From NCBI GenBank assembly GCA_964504155.1, contig CAZDCZ010000079.1, forward strand, positions 1-13,585: DNA of 13,585 nt, read 5' to 3'. Made by a program: the position numbers and the translations under genes. This stretch comes from CAZDCZ01 sp964504155. GTDB taxonomy: Bacteria > Bacteroidota > Bacteroidia > Bacteroidales > UBA12077. Positions 1-6,280 of this stretch are shown here, in pieces. How positions within the stretch are numbered: the first letter of the stretch is position 1; every line of letters starts with the position of its first letter. The notes under the pieces are model-generated. The model did not search any database. It was not told the DNA's origin and saw nothing but the letters and a program-made list of their open reading frames with translations.

Positions 1-38
1 TAGATTTCTACCACTATTCTAATAAATAGAATTCCCTC

Positions 39-64
39 GCTAGCGCAGATTTGTAATCAGTGCC
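39..64 (+). repeat. Palindromic repeat, copy 1 (decayed)
   Basis: This copy starts GCTAGCGCAGATTTGTAATC and matches the reverse complement of 221-248 and the direct sequence of 1583-1610. Its hairpin head carries A for G substitutions that break the CGGATT/AATCCG stem seen in the other two copies, so it looks decayed. The family resembles REP-like sequences scattered in Bacteroidota genomes; that link is from general knowledge, not from a search. Confidence 0.6.
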
Positions 65-220
65 TTTTACATTCCTATCCATATATAATTAATTTCTGTT
101 CTTTTCTCGTAAATATATCTATCCAACCAACAATTGTTAATGTTACAAAGCCTGTCTTGCCGGCTGGCAGATATGCTCTGTTTAATTTCGTATTTTATAT
201 TTATCTGACATTTATATATT

Positions 221-248
221 AGCCCGGATTGCAAATCCGCGCTAGCAA
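221..248 (-). repeat. Palindromic repeat, copy 2 (inverted)
   Basis: This copy contains the perfect hairpin CGGATT-GCA-AATCCG (225-239) followed by CGCTAGCAA. It is inverted relative to copy 1, and the two bracket about 150 bases. That is the layout of a small non-autonomous (MITE- or BIME-like) element, but no target-site duplication is obvious. Confidence 0.65.
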
Positions 249-430
249 GAAAACTAAAACAATTTTCTATCATACTTACCGAACAAATCTTAAAGATTAG
301 GCATTCTTATTTTCCGAAAACTGTGTAGTTATACTTTCCGATTTTTGTGCATTGTTATTTTCCGGTTACATATCCCCTCTATTTGGCATAATATTTGTGT
401 CTTTTCGTTAAACAACTAAAATCTTAAATT

Positions 431-1105
431 ATGAAAAAAGTTCTATTATTAACCATGGTATTATTTACATGCCAATTCGTATTTAGTCAATCAAATCATA
501 CTGTTCTGTATTCTAATTGGTCAGATTCTAACACTTTTAAATTAAGCCCAAGTCCTCTTATTACAGGATACGGATTTTACAGTGATTCTCTTTCTAAAGT
601 CTTTGATGGTAAAACTTTCTATGAGCACAATAATGAATATTATTGTATTGACAGTTGGGCCGATTATTATTACTGGTTCACAAAAGAATATTGGTATCAA
701 TTTAATGATACTCAATTATATGAATATTATTATTTGAGTGAGGATAACTATGGAATGGCATCATACATTGCAAGTAATAAATACCTTGGCAAATACTACC
801 CTTCTTTAATACAATTATTTTTTGGTGATTTAACTGTTAAAAATAACAGATTAATCAATGACAGATTTTTAGCAGAATACGATAACGAAATTGAAGAATT
901 TAAACAACAACTTAAGACAACAAAAGAAGAAAGTAACAAGACCAACATAAAATATAAACAAAAATATGAGGATCCTAAAATATTTAACAAAGATCTATTT
1001 AGAAATAATAAATTAGAGGATAATTCTAAAAGTATTAAGACTCCAAAAACCTTTAAATCTCTTGATTCTAAGAATAATTCTAAAAACTTTGATAAAAACA
1101 AATAA
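431..1105 (+). CDS. Tyr-rich secreted protein of unknown function
   Basis: I do not recognise this 224-residue protein. It begins with a typical Sec signal peptide: Lys-Lys, then a hydrophobic stretch, then a likely cut after FVFSQ near residue 20. The middle (about residues 60-130) is unusually rich in Tyr and Trp, with runs such as DYYYWF and YEYYYLSED. The tail (about residues 150-224) is a hydrophilic Lys/Asn/Ser-rich stretch with no predicted membrane segment and no type IX sorting domain. The protein is therefore probably periplasmic or released. The start is the first ATG, directly after an A/T-rich leader, and the only one that gives a full signal peptide. It stands alone and is followed by a strong terminator. 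An antisense frame over its 3' half is a shadow caused by the Lys/Asn-rich codons. Confidence 0.75.
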   Translation: MKKVLLLTMVLFTCQFVFSQSNHTVLYSNWSDSNTFKLSPSPLITGYGFYSDSLSKVFDGKTFYEHNNEYYCIDSWADYYYWFTKEYWYQFNDTQLYEYYYLSEDNYGMASYIASNKYLGKYYPSLIQLFFGDLTVKNNRLINDRFLAEYDNEIEEFKQQLKTTKEESNKTNIKYKQKYEDPKIFNKDLFRNNKLEDNSKSIKTPKTFKSLDSKNNSKNFDKNK

Positions 1106-1118
1106 ATAAGCTATTTTC

Positions 1119-1154
1119 AAACACCTTGTATAACAATTTATGCAAGGTGTTTTT
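1119..1154 (+). terminator. Rho-independent terminator after the 431-1105 gene
   Basis: A perfect 10-bp stem pairs AAACACCTTG (1119-1128) with CAAGGTGTTT (1143-1152) across a 14-base loop. The right arm ends in a T run, 14 bases after the stop codon. It also separates this gene from the convergent remnant that ends at 1158. Confidence 0.85.
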
Positions 1155-1157
1155 CTA

Positions 1158-1289
1158 TTAAAAATCCATTTGTTGAAGCTCAGGAACTTCTTTCAAAAAA
1201 TAATATCTCCTATTTTTATAATCAATCTTGCAACAATAATAATCTAAGCCATTGGATACAATTAGAAAATCAACATTAAATTTCAAAAT
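1158..1289 (-). pseudogene. C-terminal remnant of an HsdR_N_2-like protein
   Basis: The minus strand has an open frame of 43 codons from 1289 to the TAA at 1160-1158, with no ATG in the right place. It reads ILKFNVDFLIVSNGLDYYCC and continues with KIDYKNRRYYFLKEVPEL. From memory this matches the C-terminal end of the stand-alone Bacteroidota proteins annotated as 'type I restriction enzyme HsdR N-terminal domain' (HSDR_N_2), which end with a segment of the form LIVTNGL..YCCK.DY.N..Y.FL..IP. The upstream nuclease-fold part is absent: the frame closes at TAG (1292-1290) inside the end of the neighbouring small gene. I read it as the residue of a deletion or of an insertion by the neighbour. The family match rests on recognition only. 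Confidence 0.6.
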
Positions 1290-1482
1290 CTAAATCCTTC
1301 AAATGCCATTCAGTCATCTGGCTCTGTCCTATTTCACTTAACAACTCTTTGTCTATTACTCCACAATTGGGACATTTGGGTTTGTGCTCAAAAACTAATC
1401 GCATGTTTTCATCAATAGACGGATCTCCTACTTCAAAATCATAATTGATTTTACATGTTCCGCAATTTAAATTTACCACCAT
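1276..1482 (-). CDS. Small four-cysteine (zinc-ribbon-like) protein
   Basis: This is a 68-residue hypothetical protein. It has two CxxC pairs, Cys7-Gly-Thr-Cys10 and Cys37-Pro-Asn-Cys40, the arrangement expected of a treble-clef or zinc-ribbon fold that binds one Zn2+. The rest is acidic and soluble, with no signal peptide, so it is probably cytoplasmic. ATG at 1482 is the first start and lies seven residues before the first cysteine. Its 3' end overlaps the open frame of the HsdR-like remnant by 14 bases, which suggests the junction formed by rearrangement. No partner gene is adjacent, so no function can be given. It could be a chance frame, but the paired CxxC motifs argue against that. Confidence 0.55.
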   Translation of the reverse strand: MVVNLNCGTCKINYDFEVGDPSIDENMRLVFEHKPKCPNCGVIDKELLSEIGQSQMTEWHLKDLDFEI

Positions 1483-1582
1483 AATTGAATTTGTTTAGGA
1501 TCAGATTGAAAAGTTGTGGACTTTCTCATTTTATGCATAAATTTTATTTAGTCTATAGAAGAAAAATCAGTGCCTGCAACCA

Positions 1583-1610
1583 CGCTGGCGCGGATTTGTA
1601 ATCCGTGTCT
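1583..1610 (+). repeat. Palindromic repeat, copy 3 (intact hairpin)
   Basis: The copy contains CGGATT-TGT-AATCCG (1591-1605), a perfect 6-bp stem with a 3-base loop, preceded by CGCTGGCG. It is in the same orientation as copy 1 and opposite to copy 2. Confidence 0.65.
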
Positions 1611-1708
1611 TCTGTAAAGATTATAGTAGATTAAAAAACTTTTTAAAAAACATTTCTTAAATTTTAAACTAGGGATTAACAGAAACTAATAGATTTCAAA
1701 AATTTATT

Positions 1709-1861
1709 AGCTTTGGTTTGTTCCCTTACCAAGGGACGAACAAGCTAACAGAACTTTATTAACTCGCATTATTCATACAAAAGTATAACGAATTGTATGA
1801 ATATACGATGGGTAGTGGGAAGCAATGCGGATAATCCCGATTTAGAAATACCCAAATTGGG
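1709..1861. other. Segment dense in nested inverted repeats, possible structured RNA
   Basis: The sequence shows an imperfect hairpin from AGCTT/AAGCT arms at 1709-1746; an 11-bp perfect stem TATTCATACAA (1770-1780) with TTGTATGAATA (1793-1803); an outer CGCATT/AATGCG pair (1765-1770 and 1824-1829, sharing base 1770); and nested GGGTA/TACCC (1810-1814 and 1849-1853) around GGGA/TCCC (1817-1820 and 1835-1838). A GACGAACAA/TTGTTCGTC pair joins about 1735 to about 1885. No known RNA family is recognised. It could be a non-coding RNA, a decayed transposon end or chance. Confidence 0.35.
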
Positions 1862-2119
1862 GAGTCTTAAAAACTACAAATTTGTTCGTCTTTCTTAATC
1901 GCTAAAAATTCGTGAATTTTTCGGATTAACAAACAAAACACTCTCAATATAAGCAAAGAACTAAAACATCTAAACTCTGCATAAACATAAAATTCAACAG
2001 AAATAAGCTTAATTTCAAAATAAAAAGAGTGGTCCAAAAGTATTGTTTAAGATAATTCTGAAAAAGAACTAAGAACCGAGTGAAACGAGCTCAACGAAGT
2101 TAATCTATATCAATAATCC

Positions 2120-2160
2120 TGATGTATTTCAACTACGTTCAATATGACAAATTAAAACTT
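2120..2160 (+). repeat. Decayed copy of the ATGTCTCGACTACGCTC repeat
   Basis: Aligned to 6531-6568, this stretch keeps ATGT, ACTACG, TC and the end ATGACAAATTAAA while differing at several internal bases. It is a degraded relative of the repeat units inside the composite element at 6281-6598. Confidence 0.5.
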
Positions 2161-2251
2161 CACTTTTTAAACACCCTTCTTTACAATTTTTTACAAAAGC
2201 AATAATCAACATGTCTGCATTAGTTGAGTAATTACATTTTTCTTGCAGATG

Positions 2252-4183
2252 CTATTTTATAATTAATTTATAAGTTAGGTCTTGTTTTTCGTTTTTAATA
2301 TTTACAAAATATAAACCCGATTGAATATTATTAAGCTCTATTTTATATTTCGATGAAATATTTATATTCTTAAGTAAGATAACATTATTTCCCAAAGCAT
2401 TATAAATTGCTATATCGAACAAAGAATTTTCAGTGTTAGACTTTATATATAAGTAATTATCAGCAGGATTTGGGAAAATACTAATCTTTTCGGTATTCAA
2501 TTTCTCGATTCCTGTTGATTGATTTATATAATATCGTCCATCATTATATAATGTTTCGCCTCCCTTATTATCGGTAGCAGTAATCATAAAATATACTGTT
2601 TCGAATTTGTGCTGAGGTAAAATTTCGCAAGAATATTTATCATCAGAAAATGTCATATCAATTTCGTGAGTTGTTTCAGACGAAGCTAGTTTCCATTTTA
2701 GCACAGCACTTGAAATTGTTCCATCGTTATCGATAATGTTTGCCGATATTGTAACAGTATCACGTTCGTTAGGTTCGCCGGGCAAAATTGTAACATCAGA
2801 AATTACAGGTAAATCGTTTATCGACGAAGAAAAACTAACAGAATACTCTGTCGATTGTGTGCTTCCTGCATCGTTATCTTCTGCATAAATAACATAATAT
2901 ACCGTTGTTCCTGCTGCTTGAGCAGATAATGTTCCGCTATAATTATCGCCATCGGCTGTCATAGAGATGTTATTTATATAATTTCCACTTGCGGTTCCCC
3001 ATTTTACTTTTGCCAACGAAATTGTTCCATCGGAATCGGTAATATTTGCAGAAATACTTACATCTTCTGTTTCTAAAGGAGAAGTTGGAGTGTGGCTAAC
3101 AGAGCCTATTGTTGGATTATTATTCCCTTCTACAGGTTTTCCTGTTACCTGAAAATCGTCGATTTCCCATTGCGATGATGAACCACCACCGTTACCTGAA
3201 GAAGTATATTGAATTGCGAAATACACATTGGCTCCGGAAATTCCGGAAATATCTACATCGCCCGAAGAAGTCCATGTTTCAGAATTTTCGGCCGACCAAG
3301 TACAAGCTAAAGTATTCCATGTAGCTGCCGTAGGGTCGCCTGTACCGGAATAATTGCCGGAATATTTTAGTTCTACAGTGGGATAATATGTATCAGCATA
3401 TTTTGTCCAACTTGTAAACGACAGCATCTCTTCGGTATAAGAATCTAAATCGAACGATGGAGTAATTAACCAATCATCGCATGCTCCGGTGCCATCGTAA
3501 GCATTTATCGACATATAGCCTGTAGAACAAGTCCAATTTTCTGTTCCTGCAACATCTTCTGTATTCCAACCTGAAGGAGGACAAGAAGAAAAATCTTCGG
3601 AAAGAACAGTAACAGTAGTATTTCCTACTTCGTAATTATATTCGTTGGTAGTTGTTGTAGCGCTAGAATCGTCGGTTGCCGAAACAGTGTAATAAACAAA
3701 TGTCCCATCGGTTTGAGCAGGAATTTCGCTATTGGTAATATATGTGCTGCCACTCGAAACCGACATGCTAATTTCGTTAGTTAACGAACCGCTTGTTGTT
3801 CCCCAATTTATTTTAGCATTTGTTATAGTTCTATCGGAATCGGTAATAGTTGCCGAAACACTTACTGTATTAGTTGCTGTTGGAACACTTGGTGTAATTG
3901 TAACATCAGAAATTGTTGGAACAGAATTCATAGTTACTCCACCCCATATTTGTGCTACATATTCCGGGTGATCGATAAAAGGGTTACGGTTANNNNNNNN
4001 NNNNNNNNNNNNNNNNNNNNNNNNNNNNNNNNNNNNNNNNNNNNNNNNNNNNNNNNNNNNNNNNNNNNNNNNNNNNNNNNNNNNNNNNNNNNTTGCATCA
4101 TCGTAATATCCGGCAGGAATTTGCGAATAGCTATTTATGTTTAAAAATAGTAATGATATAAAAATTAGTAAAAATCTTTTCAT
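2252..4183 (-). CDS. Secreted endonuclease I-type nuclease with T9SS sorting domain (interrupted by gap)
   Basis: The frame has 643 codons, 34 of them undetermined. Residues 1-21 are a Sec signal peptide. The mature start, IPAGYYDDA, and the stretch directly after the gap, NRNPFIDHPEYVAQIW (65-80), are the two ends of the extracellular endonuclease I (Bsn-like) catalytic domain. The family has roughly two hundred residues between these landmarks, including an HVWP-type active-site motif; here only 34 placeholder codons separate them, so the catalytic core is missing from the assembly. Next come three related Ig/FN3-like repeats (about 89-186, 357-451 and 459-552, each beginning P.I..V...P and containing ITDSD/IIDND-G-TI). 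A choice-of-anchor-J-like domain (about 192-349, with DWLITPSFDL) sits between the first two. Residues 567-643 are a type A Por sorting domain (IFPNPADNYLYI ... SGLYFVNIK). The product is probably a nuclease exported by the type IX system to degrade extracellular nucleic acid. Confidence 0.85.
   Translation of the reverse strand: MKRFLLIFISLLFLNINSYSQIPAGYYDDAXXXXXXXXXXXXXXXXXXXXXXXXXXXXXXXXXXNRNPFIDHPEYVAQIWGGVTMNSVPTISDVTITPSVPTATNTVSVSATITDSDRTITNAKINWGTTSGSLTNEISMSVSSGSTYITNSEIPAQTDGTFVYYTVSATDDSSATTTTNEYNYEVGNTTVTVLSEDFSSCPPSGWNTEDVAGTENWTCSTGYMSINAYDGTGACDDWLITPSFDLDSYTEEMLSFTSWTKYADTYYPTVELKYSGNYSGTGDPTAATWNTLACTWSAENSETWTSSGDVDISGISGANVYFAIQYTSSGNGGGSSSQWEIDDFQVTGKPVEGNNNPTIGSVSHTPTSPLETEDVSISANITDSDGTISLAKVKWGTASGNYINNISMTADGDNYSGTLSAQAAGTTVYYVIYAEDNDAGSTQSTEYSVSFSSSINDLPVISDVTILPGEPNERDTVTISANIIDNDGTISSAVLKWKLASSETTHEIDMTFSDDKYSCEILPQHKFETVYFMITATDNKGGETLYNDGRYYINQSTGIEKLNTEKISIFPNPADNYLYIKSNTENSLFDIAIYNALGNNVILLKNINISSKYKIELNNIQSGLYFVNIKNEKQDLTYKLIIK
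3993..4092. other. Assembly gap of 100 Ns
   Basis: There are exactly 100 unresolved bases, the usual placeholder for a gap of unknown length. It falls inside the nuclease gene. The frame stays open across it only because the two sides happen to be in register with 100 placeholder bases. Confidence 0.97.
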
Positions 4184-4487
4184 AGTTAATCGTTTAAATT
4201 TATATTGTTTATTAAATATTTGCTGTTCTGTAATATGTTAAACATGCAAGTCTTTTTTTGTATATAGCGAATTCGTTAATAATAAAAAATCTCTTACTTT
4301 TGATGATTAAATAATTGTACTTTCAATTTTTAAAAATGTTACAAGTATATAATATAAATTTCGATAATACAATTGTAAATCGAAATAATTAGATATATAG
4401 ATTTGTGCAAAAAGCTGAGATGTAGTAATATAGCTTGCGTTTTTATATGTTCAAATTAAAATTTACAAAGAATAAATTAAAGATATT
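4184..4487. other. Divergent intergenic region before dtd
   Basis: This very AT-rich spacer separates the minus-strand nuclease gene from dtd. I see no gene or clear terminator. It must hold both divergent promoters; only the dtd-side candidate at 4373-4405 is recognisable. A second TAnnTTTG match (4295-4302, +) has no suitably placed upstream TTG. Confidence 0.5.
4373..4405 (+). promoter_or_regulatory. Candidate housekeeping promoter for dtd
   Basis: TAGATTTG (4398-4405) fits the Bacteroidota -7 consensus TAnnTTTG, and TTG (4373-4375) lies 22 bases upstream, slightly more than the usual spacing. Transcription would begin about 75 bases before the dtd start codon. Confidence 0.35.
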
Positions 4488-4943
4488 ATGCGAACGGTAA
4501 TACAAAGAGTACAGAAAGCATCGGTAGAGATAGATAATAAAATAAAATCGGAAATAGGGAATGGTTTATTAATACTAATTGGCATTGAAGATCTTGATAA
4601 TAATGAAGATATTAATTTCTTGTGTAAGAAGATATCGCAGCTTCGAATTTTCGACGATAAAGAGGGAGTAATGAACCTATCGATAAAAGATATAGATGGA
4701 GAGATATTAGCAATTAGCCAGTTTACTTTACATGCAATAACCAAAAAGGGAAATAGGCCCTCGTATATTAAAGCTGCGAAGCCTGAGATTTCGGTTCCTT
4801 TATATAAAAAGTTTGTTGATACCTTATCGGAGAGTATTGGCAAAGAAGTAAAAACGGGTAAATTTGGTGCACATATGAATGTTTCGCTTATTAATGATGG
4901 TCCGGTAACTATTATAATTGATTCAAAAAACAAAGATTTTTAA
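4488..4943 (+). CDS. dtd: D-aminoacyl-tRNA deacylase
   Basis: This cytoplasmic homodimer hydrolyses D-amino acids (and glycine from mischarged tRNA-Ala) off tRNA, a chiral proofreading step in translation. The 151 residues match the family's usual length of about 145-150. The two signature motifs are present: SQFTL at 77-81 and NDGPVT at 136-141. The latter contains the Gly138-Pro139 pair that forms the cross-subunit cis-proline motif excluding L-amino acids. The GKFGAHM segment (124-130) is also typical. The start ATG gives the canonical MRTVIQRV N-terminus. It is the first gene of the dtd, MazG-like, deoC group on the + strand, an order I recall from other Bacteroidota, but 120 bases separate it from the next gene. 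Confidence 0.95.
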   Translation: MRTVIQRVQKASVEIDNKIKSEIGNGLLILIGIEDLDNNEDINFLCKKISQLRIFDDKEGVMNLSIKDIDGEILAISQFTLHAITKKGNRPSYIKAAKPEISVPLYKKFVDTLSESIGKEVKTGKFGAHMNVSLINDGPVTIIIDSKNKDF

Positions 4944-4991
4944 TTTTAAAGATACTTGTAGTATTTAAAATGATTGAAATTAGCAATTTGT

Positions 4992-4999
4992 TATCTTTG
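4992..4999 (+). promoter_or_regulatory. Candidate -7 box for the mazG-deoC pair
   Basis: TATCTTTG followed by C fits the Bacteroidota -7 element well and lies 65 bases before the MazG-like start codon. The nearest upstream TTG (4974-4976) gives a 15-base spacer, shorter than usual. A second identical TATCTTTG occurs at 5040-5047, within a near-repeat of the surrounding AAATTAG...TATCTTTG sequence; it is only 16 bases from the start codon and lacks an upstream TTG. Confidence 0.4.
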
Positions 5000-5063
5000 C
5001 AAAATCAATTAGCATGAGATATAGAAATCGGGAAATTAGTATCTTTGAAAAATAAAAATTACG

Positions 5064-5390
5064 ATGACATTAGCTGAAGCACAAGAAAAGGTAGATTTTT
5101 GGATAAAGAAATATGGTGTTCGATATTTTAACGAACTTACCAATATGACACTTTTAACCGAAGAAGTTGGTGAATTGGCACGAATAATGGCACGAGAATA
5201 TGGAGAACAATCGTTTAAAGAATCCGATAAGGAAAAAAATCTGTCGGAAGAGTTAGCTGACATATTTTTTGTGTTAATTTGCATTGCAAATCAAACCGAT
5301 GTTGATTTAGAAAAAGCATTTTTAGAAAGTATAGATAAAAAAACTAAAAGAGATAAAACACGACATATTGAAAATACAAAACTAAAATAA
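5064..5390 (+). CDS. MazG-like nucleotide pyrophosphohydrolase
   Basis: This 108-residue single-domain protein belongs to the MazG/all-alpha NTP pyrophosphatase superfamily, which hydrolyses (d)NTPs to NMP and pyrophosphate and often cleans up non-canonical nucleotides. The metal-binding signature is complete: EEVGE at 33-37 and EELAD at 62-66, i.e. EExxE and ExxD, about 25 residues apart. The C-terminal tail is basic and ends the helical bundle. There is no signal peptide, so it is cytoplasmic. It is translationally close to deoC, with two bases between its stop and the deoC ATG, so the two are surely cotranscribed. That pairing suggests a shared role in nucleotide salvage or sanitation. The exact substrate cannot be told from the sequence, so I give no gene symbol. 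Confidence 0.88.
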   Translation: MTLAEAQEKVDFWIKKYGVRYFNELTNMTLLTEEVGELARIMAREYGEQSFKESDKEKNLSEELADIFFVLICIANQTDVDLEKAFLESIDKKTKRDKTRHIENTKLK

Positions 5391-5392
5391 TT

Positions 5393-6262
5393 ATGGAAAA
5401 TTTTTTTAATAAGTACAATAACGATTTTTTAAAAGAAAAAATTAATCAAAAAGTTTCTGTAATAGCAAATAACAGTCATCAATATGCTAGTGCAGAAACG
5501 TTAAAGCAAATATTTAGTTTAATAGATTTAACTAGCTTAAATACAGAAGATAATTGCAATAATATTTCGGATATGTGTAATAAGGTAAATAACTTTAAAG
5601 CTAAGTATCCCGATATGCCGAATGTTGCTGCATTATGTATTTATCCAAGTATGGTAAAATGTGTTAAAGAAAATTTAAGCGAAGCCAATATTAATATTGC
5701 TGCTGTTGGTGCCGGCTTCCCTTCATCGCAAACATTTTTAGAAGTAAAAATTGCAGAGGTAAAGCAAGCTGTTGCAATGGGAGCAAACGAGATAGATATT
5801 GTAATATCGGTAGGAGAATTACTAAAAGGAAACTACAAATTTGTTTTTGATGAGATAAAACAGATAAAAGAAGCAATTGGAGACAAGCATCTTAAAGTAA
5901 TTCTTGAATCAGGAGCTCTTGTGTCTCACAATGATATTTGGAAAGCCAGTATTTTAGCTATTGAAGCAGGAGCCGATTTTATTAAAACATCAACCGGAAA
6001 ACAACAACCTGCCGCTACTTTAGATGCTGTATATATTATGACAAAAGTAATAAAGGATTATTACAACAGAACAGGTAAAAAAATAGGAATAAAACCTGCA
6101 GGTGGAATATCATTACCCGAAGATGCTTTAGGATATTATGCTGTTGTAAAAGAAAATCTGGGCGAAGAATGGACAAATAATAAATTATTTAGAATTGGTG
6201 CCAGCAGATTGGCAAATAATTTATTATCGAAGATATACGATGATGAAATAAAATATTTTTAA
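5393..6262 (+). CDS. deoC: Deoxyribose-phosphate aldolase
   Basis: This class I aldolase cleaves 2-deoxy-D-ribose 5-phosphate to acetaldehyde and glyceraldehyde 3-phosphate, the last step of deoxynucleoside breakdown. The 289-residue TIM barrel shows the Schiff-base lysine in DFIKTSTGK (Lys198), the proton-relay lysine in GIKPAGGI (Lys234) and Asp135 in NEIDIVIS, equivalent to the Asp/Lys/Lys set of the E. coli enzyme. AVGAGFPSS (104-112) is also family-typical. It is longer than the roughly 220-260 residues of the short bacterial forms because of an N-terminal extension of about 40 residues, as in the longer E. coli-type branch. It follows the MazG-like gene by two bases and is the last gene before the composite repeat at 6281. 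Confidence 0.95.
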   Translation: MENFFNKYNNDFLKEKINQKVSVIANNSHQYASAETLKQIFSLIDLTSLNTEDNCNNISDMCNKVNNFKAKYPDMPNVAALCIYPSMVKCVKENLSEANINIAAVGAGFPSSQTFLEVKIAEVKQAVAMGANEIDIVISVGELLKGNYKFVFDEIKQIKEAIGDKHLKVILESGALVSHNDIWKASILAIEAGADFIKTSTGKQQPAATLDAVYIMTKVIKDYYNRTGKKIGIKPAGGISLPEDALGYYAVVKENLGEEWTNNKLFRIGASRLANNLLSKIYDDEIKYF

Positions 6263-6280
6263 TTTTTATACATAAAAAAC

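Larger units (their letters stand above)
1..430. other. Gene-free region with palindromic repeat copies
   Basis: I find no credible gene here; the open frame on the minus strand at 67-273 lies between two repeat copies and has no recognisable domain. The stretch holds two inverted copies of a CGGATT-type palindrome (39-64 and 221-248), a GC-richer island near 150-173, and two near-identical 16-base direct repeats (301-316 and 349-364) that share TTATTTTCCG. I see no perfect TAnnTTTG promoter box ahead of the gene starting at 431. Confidence 0.6.
1483..2251. other. Gene-free region with repeats and a potential structured element
   Basis: I see no credible coding frame on either strand. The stretch contains one intact palindrome copy (1583-1610), a segment dense in inverted repeats (1709-1861), an 8-bp hairpin AAAAATTC-GT-GAATTTTT near 1905-1922, a degenerate TGGTCCAAAAG half-site near 2032 that recalls the hairpins at 6281 and 9541, and a decayed copy (2120-2160) of the repeat at 6531-6568. 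It reads as an old deposition site for small mobile or palindromic elements. Confidence 0.6.

Noticed and set aside
67..273. Minus-strand 68-codon open frame
   Set aside because: It lies between two palindromic repeat copies, uses part of the second copy as coding sequence, and shows no domain or signal.
796..1101. Hydrophobic 101-codon frame antisense to the secreted-protein gene
   Set aside because: Its Leu/Ser richness is the mirror of the Lys/Asn-rich tail on the other strand; the sense gene has a signal peptide and terminator.
1158..1482. One gene joining the four-cysteine protein and the HsdR-like tail by frameshift
   Set aside because: The four-cysteine part does not resemble the nuclease domain that should precede the tail, so a sequencing frameshift does not explain the arrangement; a rearrangement joint fits better.
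1709..1890. Retron msr-msd or group II intron
   Set aside because: No reverse transcriptase gene is nearby and no characteristic motif (such as domain V) can be recognised.
3109..4144. Plus-strand frames within the nuclease gene, including one across the Ns
   Set aside because: They are shadows of the repeat-domain coding sequence on the minus strand, which has clear domains throughout.
4463..4933. 156-codon frame antisense to dtd
   Set aside because: The dtd frame carries both catalytic signatures; the antisense frame has no recognisable features.
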